Assembly (NCBI GenBank): GCA_965659745.1 | Contig: CBFHXF010000015.1 | Span: forward strand, 1-41,160 | Direction: 5' to 3' | Length of the DNA stretch: 41,160 bases | From: VMCP01 sp965659745 | GTDB taxonomy: Bacteria; Bacteroidota; Bacteroidia; NS11-12g; UBA955 | Shown: piece after piece, positions 1 to 7,582 of the stretch | Numbering within the stretch: position 1 is the stretch's first letter | Layout of the letters: each line of letters opens with the position of its first letter | Position numbers and translations under genes: made by a program | Notes under the pieces: model-generated | What the model saw: the letters and a program-made list of their open reading frames with translations, nothing else | Databases searched by the model: none | Told to the model about the DNA's origin: nothing

Positions 1-53
1 TGTATGTACTTAACGGATTCACTTTTATCGGTCTTTGTTCGAATTTGGGGTTG

Positions 54-84
54 CAAAAATAGGAAGATTTTCAGCATATAACAA
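54..84 (-). promoter_or_regulatory. Bacteroidota-type promoter for a gene left of the window
   Basis: On the minus strand a TATTTTTG box (54-61) matches the Bacteroidota -7 consensus TAnnTTTG, and TTG lies 20 bp upstream (82-84). It points leftward out of the window. Positions 1-154 hold no gene that I can see. Confidence 0.5.
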
Positions 85-154
85 GATATCCACAAACTTT
101 TTTAAAAAGAGTTTCAATAGACACTCAAAATCGGCCTCAAATACCTGATTTTTA

Positions 155-931
155 CTACCAATCGTCTTCATCTGGTTTGTAAGGCTCCTTCAATGCCTTC
201 TTCAATCCTTCAATCGTTTTCTTTACTTCTTTATCGGCTGTAATTAAATACCTATCCGTGGCTCTATACCCACGCTTCGTCTTCATGTAATACTCGTGAT
301 ACGTCTTCAATCGCGAATCCGCTAATCCTTTTGGCTCCGTTATATGAGCGAAATTTCCGAACTGATATTTATAACGGGCCTCCTTAAATCGGATGACCAT
401 ACTGAACTCCAATGAACCACTCGGACCCTTACTGTAAGCCCCGCGCTCTATAAGCATAGGAATTTCTACCTTCAACCAAATAACCTGTCCAGGTTTGGCC
501 TCTACGATAAACTTTTTATACTCCTTCTTGCCGTAAATAGACTCTAAATATCGCTGTGCACGTAAGTAAAGTGAATCTTCAGAGCAATATTCACACTCCA
601 TATCTTCAATGACACCTTCGTAAAATATCATTTCGCGCAAACTGTCATAAGGTGGTATAAAACGCGTATAAGGTGGTAAAGTGTCTTTTTGTTTGCCGCC
701 TACTCCCTCTCCAAAACCACCGCTCCAGCCGCCACCGCCGCCATCGTCTCCACCCCAGCCGCCACCGCCGCCGTTATCTAAAACTTGTGTGTCGTTGGTA
801 ACCGTCTCTGATTCTCCACCATCAAACTCCCCCCATTGCGCTTGCAACAAAGATTGACAGCCTATAACGCCCAGCAAAAGCAAACCTTTCATCAATCGAA
901 TCCTAAAGGAAGATTCGTGTACTTTTCTCAT
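155..931 (-). CDS. secreted glycine-rich protein, DUF4468-like
   Basis: A 258-residue protein of unknown role. ATG at 931 is preferred over an upstream TTG at 937. The N terminus has a hydrophobic segment ending near SLLQAQ, consistent with a Sec signal peptide of about 32 residues. Next comes a linker with two blocks of GGGGGW followed by more Gly, encoded by an 18-bp direct repeat. The C-terminal half (from about residue 100, IFYEGVIEDMECEYC onward) contains an RYKYQFGNF segment and resembles the DUF4468 family of TBP-like folds, which is known mostly from Bacteroidota; I assign this by eye only. The end is acidic (PDEDDW). It appears monocistronic, about 150 bp downstream of trhO on the same strand. 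Function unknown. Confidence 0.75.
   Translation of the reverse strand: MRKVHESSFRIRLMKGLLLLGVIGCQSLLQAQWGEFDGGESETVTNDTQVLDNGGGGGWGGDDGGGGGWSGGFGEGVGGKQKDTLPPYTRFIPPYDSLREMIFYEGVIEDMECEYCSEDSLYLRAQRYLESIYGKKEYKKFIVEAKPGQVIWLKVEIPMLIERGAYSKGPSGSLEFSMVIRFKEARYKYQFGNFAHITEPKGLADSRLKTYHEYYMKTKRGYRATDRYLITADKEVKKTIEGLKKALKEPYKPDEDDW
725..772. repeat. 18-bp direct repeat encoding Gly-rich linker
   Basis: CCAGCCGCCACCGCCGCC occurs at 725-742 and again at 755-772, a 30-bp period. It encodes the two Gly/Trp blocks of the protein above. It could expand or contract by slippage or recombination. Confidence 0.8.
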
Positions 932-1086
932 TATCAATTTTGTTTCCTAAAATAATAAAGTGCGAATATAATCGCTTATGTTCATATTGCATTGATGGTC
1001 TATCAAACGTCTCGATAATTGGGCAGTTTTAAAACCTATCTGTCACTTTAAACGAAAAAAAACCGCATTTATTGCACAATTAAATT

Positions 1087-2112
1087 TTAACCCTGAAAGG
1101 GCGCTTTCGGAAAACGACCTTTTTTGAATACCCTTTGCGCCTTAACGCCCTTGCGCAATTCTTTTTGCTCTTCTAAGGGAAGCTTCAGTACATCGGCGCA
1201 CTCTTGTGAACAACATAGGTCAAATTTCGACGCACATTCCTCGCATTGAATAAACAATAAATGACATGCCGTATTGGCGCAGTTTATATGAATATCAGCC
1301 GGAGATCCGCATTGATGACAACTCGAAATCACATCGTCGCTCACCCGCTCATGCAAACGTTGGTCAAATACAAAATTCACCCCCTTAAATTTGTTTTCTA
1401 GCGCCTTCTCCTTAACCTGATTTACATAATTAATAATACCGCCCTTCAAGTGGTAGACTTCGTTAAAACCCTTGTAACGCATCCAAGCACTCGCCTTTTC
1501 ACACCGAATCCCCCCCGTGCAATACATCAATATCCGCTTATCTCGCTCCCCGTCGTATTTGTCAATCACCAATTGCAACTCCTCACGAAACGTATCGGCA
1601 TCGGGACAGTCGGCGTTCTCGAAACGACCTACCTCGCTTTCGTAATGATTGCGCATGTCAATAACCACCGTTTCATCATCGCTCAAATATCGATTCCAAT
1701 CTTCTGCCTCTAAATAAGTGCCGGTATGACTCGGATTGAAATTAGGATCTTCAATACCATCAGCCACGATCTTAGCCCTTACTTTCATATCCAACTTGAT
1801 AAATGCCTTCTGATTTTCTTCAATGGCCGAATTCAGTCTAATTCCATCCAAAAAATTAATGGTATATAAATCTTTCCGAAAGTTTTCAAAATGAATCGAG
1901 GGCAAAGCAATCTGAGCATTTATACCTTCCTCGGCAATATAAACCCTGCCCACAACCTCATACGCCATCCAGCGCAAGTATAATTGATCTCTGAAGGCTT
2001 GAGGATTCTCAATAGAATAATAACGGTAGAAGGAGAGAGTCGTATACGGACGCATATCTGCCTCCATCCGACGTTTGAGCTCCTCCCGATTCACGATGTT
2101 TCGCAATAACAT
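1087..2112 (-). CDS. trhO: oxygen-dependent tRNA uridine(34) hydroxylase (rhodanese family)
   Basis: TrhO (YceA) introduces 5-hydroxyuridine at position 34 of tRNAs, the first step toward cmo5U/mo5U-type wobble modifications. The protein has 341 residues, a usual length for the family. The N-terminal domain contains the YIAEEGINAQIALP segment. The rhodanese domain spans roughly residues 130-235 and has its active-site loop CTGGIRCEKA with Cys198. The C terminus holds a cysteine cluster (SCHQCGSPADIHINC, then CEEC and CCSQEC) that looks metal-binding and is common in this family. It has its own promoter at 2140-2172. Family assignment is secure; the modification is inferred from characterised homologues. 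Confidence 0.95.
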   Translation of the reverse strand: MLLRNIVNREELKRRMEADMRPYTTLSFYRYYSIENPQAFRDQLYLRWMAYEVVGRVYIAEEGINAQIALPSIHFENFRKDLYTINFLDGIRLNSAIEENQKAFIKLDMKVRAKIVADGIEDPNFNPSHTGTYLEAEDWNRYLSDDETVVIDMRNHYESEVGRFENADCPDADTFREELQLVIDKYDGERDKRILMYCTGGIRCEKASAWMRYKGFNEVYHLKGGIINYVNQVKEKALENKFKGVNFVFDQRLHERVSDDVISSCHQCGSPADIHINCANTACHLLFIQCEECASKFDLCCSQECADVLKLPLEEQKELRKGVKAQRVFKKGRFPKAPFQG

Positions 2113-2139
2113 AGTTTCTAGGAGTTTTTAAATATCCTA

Positions 2140-2172
2140 CAAAAATACAATAGTTACGCGATTCATGCCAAA
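2140..2172 (-). promoter_or_regulatory. promoter of trhO
   Basis: TTTG (2169-2172), a 21-bp spacer, then TATTTTTG (2140-2147), all on the minus strand. This is an essentially perfect match to the Bacteroidota -33/-7 consensus, 27 bp before the trhO ATG. Confidence 0.75.
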
Positions 2173-2182
2173 ATCTCAAACA

Positions 2183-2214
2183 AAAAAGCCGCCTCTATAA
2201 AGAGACGGCTTTTT
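2183..2214 (-). terminator. intrinsic terminator after the Omp28/T9SS gene
   Basis: AAAAAGCCG (2183-2191) pairs with CGGCTTTTT (2206-2214), with an inner CTCT/AGAG stem and an ATAA loop. The tract is A/T-flanked on both sides, so it can work in either direction. It lies just beyond the stop codon of the minus-strand gene at 2243. Confidence 0.8.
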
Positions 2215-2242
2215 GCGTTTTATGCAAAACAAATATGAAATA

Positions 2243-4336
2243 TTAATGGCGAACCATCAATTTAGTTGAATAGAAGTAGTTAGCACCTTCTACACTCATC
2301 ATGTACACACCTGTATTCCAAGATGCCGTATTGATTTGTGCTTTTCCGTTTTCTATAGTTCCTGTGTATACCACTTGACCTGCAACGTTGGTGATTTGGA
2401 TTTGAGCAGTTTCTGATGCCAAACGATCGATAACTAACTGGAACGCATCGTTACTTGGATTAGGATAAACCTTAGCTTCAGCTTCGATGTTGTTGTTAGA
2501 CGCATTGTTAACAGGAATTAACTCAGATTGCAATACTTCTTTAGTAGTCGCATCTTGAACCCAAACTACTACGTACAAATCGTCGAAAGTTTCAACGCTG
2601 TGCTCAGTAGTATGGTTGATATGATTGGCCGTTTGTCCGTCTGTAGACAAGCGGTAGTCGCCTTGAAAGGTATGACTCAAGCTCTTGCTTACTTTCGTAC
2701 CTTTAGTCATAGGAGACAATGTCATACCGGTAGCACCTGGCATCATTTTCTTCATCACCATTTCAAACTTCGTTTCACCATTTGACTTTTTATTTTTGAA
2801 GGTCTCTCCCTCGCAAATTGCAGCAAATAACTTCAAGTTGTTTGAAGAGAAATCTACCAAAGGATTCATGTCAACATCCAAAGAAATGGTGTTTTTCCAT
2901 TTGTTTGCCGCAACACCTGAAATTTCTAAGAATGAAGGTAACTTAGCCGTATTATCATACAAATCAGCTGTAAAAGAATTCGCATTACCGTCCCAACCAC
3001 CATCAACTTCCATACGAGGAACTGAATTCACACCGTAATAAGAAGCTCTTGAGCGAACCTCTTGGGTACAATATGGATCACCCGTACCGGGGAAATACAT
3101 TTGATATTTGATCGTAGTATGTGCACTTCTTCCAGAAATGATAGCTTCGTAATTTTCGTTACCTGGCTTACATGGAGGACATGTAGATGATGTGAAAATT
3201 TCATTTAACATCTTACGATCTACCCAACGGTCAACCACATTCACTTTGTAAGAAGCCGTATCGTTAGCAGGCATGCCATCAACAGAACCATTAGGATTAG
3301 ACGTCCATACTTTTACAGTGTAAACACCCGTAGCCGTTGGAGTCCATTTTGCAGGAGAAGTTAAGGTACCAGATGCTAAAGAAGCGATGTTGGTAGAAGA
3401 AGTTACAGCACCACCAACACCCATTCCTCCGTCAATAGAGAAGTGTACATCTGCAGAACTCAAGGTAGCAGTTCCGACGTTACGCACATTCACGGCGATG
3501 TCGAAAGGTGCTTCACCTATCTTCATATACTCATCTATAATTACATTTTTAACCAAAATATCGCCCGCTGGCTGAGTACCTTGAACAAATGTGTAATAAG
3601 AGTTGTCTGAAGCATCAAAAATATTTTGACCTACTTGCTGTGCGCCTAAATTTGGAGAACCTGCAACGGCATAGGCAGTGGTGCTGTTAATTTGAACACC
3701 CGCAGATATCTTAACATTAGCAGTAATCAAATTACCACCCTCTACAGGTAGGGTCTTCATATCTACAATGTGAATGTTGTTGGTTCCTTCTTCCAAAACA
3801 ACCGCCCAATAGGTCCAACCTTGTTTAATATTATCAGGCTGACCGTAGAAATTGAACCAAATCCAATGCTGACGATTCGGAGCTGTACCAAATGTTTTGG
3901 TCATAACCGCACTTTGGTAGGTAGTAGAACCCGAAGCCACAGAAATAGGAGTAATACCCAATACGCAAACCGAATTATCCGGAATATCGCTAGAAGGCAA
4001 TGACAAATTAGAATACCCAGTAGGTTTAACAGAAGGAGTTCCTGCATCAAAACTTACCGTACCGAAATTCCCCACGGTATAGGTGGTTACATCGGCACCG
4101 TTAAATTTAAACTTGAAAGGAATATTTTGAGCCGCGGTGTATGCAGTTGCACTTGTAGCCCCGCCATTCCAAAGTGAAGTCCAACCTACATTGGCAGTGG
4201 AAGGATAGGGATTCTCCCCATCATTGTTAATCCCACGGGGATTCTCACCAGCCATCAATGTAGGATAATTGTAGTATTGCGCTTGCGCTCCAAAAGCGGC
4301 GAATACACATCCTGCGAAAAGTAATAATTTCTTCAT
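2243..4336 (-). CDS. Omp28-related secreted protein with T9SS sorting domain
   Basis: A 697-residue surface or secreted protein. The signal peptide is MKKLLLFAGCVFAAFGAQAQ. Residues about 20-370 are beta-rich and include a CARDB/Ig-like stretch (about 255-365) before the core. An Omp28-like, thioredoxin-related domain starts near residue 375 and carries EIFTSSTCPPCKPG, with a CPPC pair at 386-389. The last 75-80 residues (KVYPNPSNDAFQLVIDRL onward) form a T9SS type A sorting domain, so export by the gliding/Por secretion system is expected. Omp28 is an uncharacterised Porphyromonas outer-membrane lineage; a thiol-redox role is inferred from the CxxC only. It is monocistronic, with its own promoter and terminator. 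Confidence 0.9.
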   Translation of the reverse strand: MKKLLLFAGCVFAAFGAQAQYYNYPTLMAGENPRGINNDGENPYPSTANVGWTSLWNGGATSATAYTAAQNIPFKFKFNGADVTTYTVGNFGTVSFDAGTPSVKPTGYSNLSLPSSDIPDNSVCVLGITPISVASGSTTYQSAVMTKTFGTAPNRQHWIWFNFYGQPDNIKQGWTYWAVVLEEGTNNIHIVDMKTLPVEGGNLITANVKISAGVQINSTTAYAVAGSPNLGAQQVGQNIFDASDNSYYTFVQGTQPAGDILVKNVIIDEYMKIGEAPFDIAVNVRNVGTATLSSADVHFSIDGGMGVGGAVTSSTNIASLASGTLTSPAKWTPTATGVYTVKVWTSNPNGSVDGMPANDTASYKVNVVDRWVDRKMLNEIFTSSTCPPCKPGNENYEAIISGRSAHTTIKYQMYFPGTGDPYCTQEVRSRASYYGVNSVPRMEVDGGWDGNANSFTADLYDNTAKLPSFLEISGVAANKWKNTISLDVDMNPLVDFSSNNLKLFAAICEGETFKNKKSNGETKFEMVMKKMMPGATGMTLSPMTKGTKVSKSLSHTFQGDYRLSTDGQTANHINHTTEHSVETFDDLYVVVWVQDATTKEVLQSELIPVNNASNNNIEAEAKVYPNPSNDAFQLVIDRLASETAQIQITNVAGQVVYTGTIENGKAQINTASWNTGVYMMSVEGANYFYSTKLMVRH

Positions 4337-4357
4337 AGTTTCTTTTTGTGATTATCA

Positions 4358-4387
4358 CAAATTTAAAGACTTTTAACAAACAAGCAA
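4358..4387 (-). promoter_or_regulatory. promoter of the Omp28/T9SS gene
   Basis: Minus-strand TAAATTTG (4358-4365) matches TAnnTTTG. TTG lies at 4385-4387 after a 19-bp spacer. The box is 21 bp upstream of the ATG at 4336. Confidence 0.6.
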
Positions 4388-4448
4388 CTAAATTTAAACA
4401 GAATTCAAATTTTTGCGAAAATCTCCCAATTTATTCGCCCATAAAAAG

Positions 4449-5450
4449 CTAGGCGTCTACCGCAACAAACTGCCTCGGACCTACCTCTTGCAACTCCCGC
4501 AAAATTTCACGCACATCATCGGGCTTCTGCGCGCCTACCAAACGTGTTCGGTATTCCTTAAAATGCGCATATCCTTTAAAATAATTGGCATAATGCCGCC
4601 GCATTTCAACCACCCCCACTATCGGCCCTTTCCATTCTATCGATTTCTCGAAATGCGTAACACAAGCCTCCAAACGCTCCTGAAAACTCGGCTTCTCTAA
4701 ATGTTCACCCGTATTCAAAAAGTGTTTTATTTCCCTAAAAATCCAAGGATATCCAATGCTCGCCCTACCTATCATAATACCATCTACCCCATACCGATCG
4801 CGATACTCTTTCGCTTTTTCCGGAGAGTCGATATCGCCATTTCCAAAAATAGGTATCTGCATGCGCGCATTCTCTTTGACCTTGCCAATTAACGTCCAAT
4901 CCGCACTACCTTTATATAATTGCACCCGCGTACGACCGTGAATCGACAAGGCTTTAATGCCCACATCCTGCAATCCCTCCGCCACTTCCACGATGTTCTT
5001 TGTCTGATCGTCCCAACCCAAACGCGTTTTTACCGTAACCGGCAGATGCGTGGCCTTTACAATGGCCGCCGTCATATCCATCATCTTTTTAGGATTGGTC
5101 AAAATTCCCGCTCCCGCTCCCTTACACGCTACCTTTTTTACCGGACATCCGTAATTGATATCGATTAAATCCGGATTTACCGACGTGGCAATTTTAGTGG
5201 CCTCTACCATCGATTCGATATCAGAGCCAAAAATCTGTATGCCAATGGGCCGCTCGTATTCAAAAATATCCAGCTTCTGCATGCTCTTGGCCGCATCGCG
5301 TATCAAACCCTCACTGCTTATGAACTCGGTATACATTAAGTCTACCCCCTGTTGCTTGCACACAAATCGGAAGGGCGGATCGCTCACGTCTTCCATGGGT
5401 GCCAACAAGAGAGGAAATTCCCCGAGTTGTATGTCGCCAATTTTTACCAC
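4449..5450 (-). CDS. dusB: tRNA-dihydrouridine synthase (DusB type)
   Basis: An FMN-dependent enzyme that reduces uridine to dihydrouridine in tRNA D-loops. It has 333 residues, normal for DusB. Visible hallmarks are the N-terminal LLLAPMEDVSDPPFR, the catalytic loop INYGCPVKKV with Cys102, VTVKTRLGWD, IHGRTR, and the FMN phosphate-binding pair IPIFGNGDI and GIMIGRASIGYPWIF. The start is GTG at 5450 (GTG GTA AAA), because no in-frame ATG lies near the family's usual N terminus. The gene is divergent from the CPBP protease with only 31 bp between starts, so the two promoters must overlap. Confidence 0.95.
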   Translation of the reverse strand: MVKIGDIQLGEFPLLLAPMEDVSDPPFRFVCKQQGVDLMYTEFISSEGLIRDAAKSMQKLDIFEYERPIGIQIFGSDIESMVEATKIATSVNPDLIDINYGCPVKKVACKGAGAGILTNPKKMMDMTAAIVKATHLPVTVKTRLGWDDQTKNIVEVAEGLQDVGIKALSIHGRTRVQLYKGSADWTLIGKVKENARMQIPIFGNGDIDSPEKAKEYRDRYGVDGIMIGRASIGYPWIFREIKHFLNTGEHLEKPSFQERLEACVTHFEKSIEWKGPIVGVVEMRRHYANYFKGYAHFKEYRTRLVGAQKPDDVREILRELQEVGPRQFVAVDA

Positions 5451-5451
5451 C

Positions 5452-5465
5452 TTTGTACAAAATTA
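5452..5465. promoter_or_regulatory. shared divergent promoter region of dusB and the CPBP gene
   Basis: Minus-strand TAATTTTG (5458-5465) is a -7 box 7 bp before the dusB GTG. It overlaps the perfect 10-bp palindrome TTTGTACAAA (5452-5461). No clear -33 element and no full plus-strand TAnnTTTG box are visible. Confidence 0.45.
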
Positions 5466-5481
5466 CAACGAAATATCCCGA

Positions 5482-6399
5482 ATGAACGCCATAACCGATG
5501 AATTTCGCCAAAAACCCCTCTCGAATTTCTGGGGCATATCCCTGCTACTCCTCCTTATCTTGGTATTCCAAATCGTAGGAAATGCCCTATCTAACTTCAT
5601 CCTTTCAAGCGCTTACGGCCTCAGTATCGAAGAAGTAAAAGCCTTATTGATTCAACCCGATTTTTCGGCCCTGAGCATCAATCTGGGTCGGTGGGCCAAC
5701 TTCATTCAGTTTGTTTTTTACATGGGACTTCCCGCCCTTATTTTCACTTATGCCAACAGCAGTAAACCGCTTCATTTCTGGGGAAATCCAACACGCCTGG
5801 AACCTAAATTCATCATACAAAGTATCGTTTTAGGTCTCAGCGCCCTACCTGTCGTATCGGTGCTCACCCACCTAATGCAACAAATTCCATTAGAAGGCAA
5901 TTTTGCGGAAACTGCAAAAAAATTAGTCGAAGTTCGACAAACGCTATTTGAAAACATGCTTGATATGCAGCACCTAGGCGAACTGGCAGTATGTCTTTTT
6001 ATACTTGCCTTACTCCCTGCCTTCCTCGAAGAATATCTTTTCCGCGGCATCATTTTAAAAGTAGCCGTTTTACAATACCGCAAACCATTTGCCGCCCTCT
6101 TCTTTCAAGCCAGCGTTTTTGCCATTTTACACCTCTCCCTTTACGAACTTCCCGGCATCTTTTTGATGGGATTTATTTTTGGTTTAGTAGCCTACCGCCA
6201 AAACCACCTCTGGTACAATGCCATTACCCACTTCGTTTTCAACGGCGCCACCATCAGCCTGCATTATTACCTCAATCATGCAGCACATGGCTTTAACAGC
6301 TTTACCACCGACGATATCCTCGCCAACGCCGCCATCGCCATACCCGCCTCACTATTAATGGGATTCTCCCTCTACGGACTCACCCGAAAAAACCAATAG
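5482..6399 (+). CDS. CPBP family intramembrane metalloprotease
   Basis: A 305-residue multi-pass membrane protein of the CPBP (Abi, CAAX protease and bacteriocin-processing) family. ATG at 5482 is chosen; the open frame continues upstream to 5155 only as antisense of dusB. Motif 1 is LEEYLFRG (Glu183, Glu184, Arg188), motif 2 is FAILH (His217), and motif 3 is HFVFN (His250, Asn254). These are the expected glutamyl/metalloprotease residues. About seven hydrophobic segments are visible. The substrate cannot be predicted. The last codons and stop (Asn-Gln-TAG) coincide with the first unit of the heptad array that follows. Next gene is cdsA, same strand. Confidence 0.9.
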   Translation: MNAITDEFRQKPLSNFWGISLLLLLILVFQIVGNALSNFILSSAYGLSIEEVKALLIQPDFSALSINLGRWANFIQFVFYMGLPALIFTYANSSKPLHFWGNPTRLEPKFIIQSIVLGLSALPVVSVLTHLMQQIPLEGNFAETAKKLVEVRQTLFENMLDMQHLGELAVCLFILALLPAFLEEYLFRGIILKVAVLQYRKPFAALFFQASVFAILHLSLYELPGIFLMGFIFGLVAYRQNHLWYNAITHFVFNGATISLHYYLNHAAHGFNSFTTDDILANAAIAIPASLLMGFSLYGLTRKNQ

Positions 6400-6518
6400 C
6401 CAACAACCAATAGCCAATAACCCTTAACCAATAGCCAAAAGCCCCCCTAACCTCTCACCTCTAAACCCTCACCGCGAAACCCTCACCTCTAAACCCTCAC
6501 CTCTAAACTCTCAACTAT
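6393..6518. repeat. heptanucleotide repeat array, 18 units
   Basis: Eighteen consecutive 7-bp units fill the gap between the CPBP gene and cdsA in unbroken phase (126 bp). The first half is built from CCAATAG-like units (CCAATAG three times, CCAACAA, CCAATAA, CCAAAAG). The second half alternates CACCTCT with AAACCCT. The first unit covers the CPBP stop codon and the last ends 2 bp before the cdsA start. It resembles short tandemly repeated repetitive sequences of other bacteria. I see no -7 promoter box inside it. Confidence 0.85.
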
Positions 6519-6520
6519 AA

Positions 6521-7459
6521 GTGAAACTCAATAATTTCTCAACCCGCATCATTTCAGGTATCGGACTCATACTCCTTACCTTTTATCTGTTTACCCATGG
6601 ACCCTGGGGATTGGCATTCTTTGCCCTTCTCATAGCACTTTTCGGCCTCAAAGAATTCCTAACTCTGCAAAACAGCACCCAAAAAGGCTTCAATACCTAT
6701 ATTATTATACAAAGTATCGCTGCCGTCGCTACCATGCCCTTATATCCCATAAGCCTGCGCGGAAATTGGGACTTCCCCATCGACCCCTATGGAGCCTTTG
6801 CCATTTTATGGACGTTCAGCATCATCGGCACCTACCTCTACCTCGGTTTCAAAAATCGCGAACAAGCTCGCATTTACGTAACCGCTCACCTCTATATTTC
6901 CGCTCCGCTCATCATGCTCCAACTCTTGGCCCAACCCGCCCTTAACGGAGAATACGAACCCCTAATTCCTATGTTAATCATGGTTTTGGTATGGTCGTCA
7001 GACTCTTGGGCCTATGTGTCTGGTAAACTCTTTGGAAGGCATAAACTTGCGCCGAACATTTCTCCCGGCAAAACATGGGAAGGTCTTATCGGGGGAAGCC
7101 TCCTAACGGCTTTAACCGGTTTTTTCATTGCGTACTATGTGAACACCGCATGGGTTTCCGAAGAACTTCCTATAGTAAAGATTGGATATGAATTCAAACA
7201 AGTATTACCCCCTTGGGGCTGGATTTACACGCCCATTCTAGGATTATTAGTGGGTATTTTTGGCACCTTGGGCGACCTTTATGAAAGTTCCCTCAAAAGA
7301 AAAGCAGGAGTTAAAGACAGCGGCAATATCATACCCGGTCACGGCGGCGTACTCGACCGCTACGACGCCTTCCTCTTTGCCATAGTGGTTATGTACTTTT
7401 TGCAAAAAATCCATCCCCCAATTATTGCATTTTTCACCAATACTTTCGGATTCTACTAG
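6521..7459 (+). CDS. cdsA: phosphatidate cytidylyltransferase
   Basis: Makes CDP-diacylglycerol from phosphatidic acid and CTP, the branch point of membrane phospholipid synthesis. It has 312 residues with about eight membrane segments, as usual for CdsA. The C-terminal signature runs from Ser256 through LKRKAGVKDSGNIIPGHGG to LDRYD at 279-282, and includes the conserved metal-binding acidic residues. An earlier conserved segment is WSSDSWAYVSGKLFGRHKL, followed by SPGKTWEG. The start is GTG at 6521; no ATG is available near the N terminus. It is preceded directly by the heptad array and is probably cotranscribed with the CPBP gene. Confidence 0.95.
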   Translation: MKLNNFSTRIISGIGLILLTFYLFTHGPWGLAFFALLIALFGLKEFLTLQNSTQKGFNTYIIIQSIAAVATMPLYPISLRGNWDFPIDPYGAFAILWTFSIIGTYLYLGFKNREQARIYVTAHLYISAPLIMLQLLAQPALNGEYEPLIPMLIMVLVWSSDSWAYVSGKLFGRHKLAPNISPGKTWEGLIGGSLLTALTGFFIAYYVNTAWVSEELPIVKIGYEFKQVLPPWGWIYTPILGLLVGIFGTLGDLYESSLKRKAGVKDSGNIIPGHGGVLDRYDAFLFAIVVMYFLQKIHPPIIAFFTNTFGFY

Positions 7460-7487
7460 TGTTTTTAACACCTATTTAGCATTCTCA

Positions 7488-7526
7488 TAACGGATACAAT
7501 ATCGGTTTGTTCGAATACCCTTGCAA
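7488..7526. repeat. diverged intergenic repeat, copy B
   Basis: Shares TAACGGAT, TATCGGT, TTGTTCGAAT and TTGCAA, in the same order and orientation, with positions 11-56. The two copies differ by small gaps. Both lie in intergenic DNA. Confidence 0.5.
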
Positions 7527-7531
7527 TTTTC

Positions 7532-7573
7532 ATTTCATGAAATAGGCGTTCACAATCAAAAGAAGTATTTTTG
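7532..7573 (+). promoter_or_regulatory. sucA promoter region with 12-bp palindrome
   Basis: TATTTTTG (7566-7573) matches TAnnTTTG and ends 9 bp before the sucA ATG. The perfect palindrome ATTTCATGAAAT (7532-7543) lies 22 bp upstream of the box, where a -33 element or an operator would be. No TTG is present at the right spacing. Confidence 0.5.
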
Positions 7574-7582
7574 CAGACAATC

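Noticed and set aside
962..975. Near-palindrome GCGAATATAATCGC upstream of the first gene
   Set aside because: Only the outer 4 bp pair cleanly and there is no promoter context, so I do not call an operator.
5155..5481. N-terminal extension of the CPBP protease by 109 residues
   Set aside because: It is the antisense of dusB, has no membrane or family features, and the family N terminus fits the ATG at 5482.
7506..7520. GTTCGAAT resembling a tRNA T-loop
   Set aside because: The flanking bases do not form a T-stem and no anticodon or acceptor arms are present; the same string at 38-44 also lacks them.
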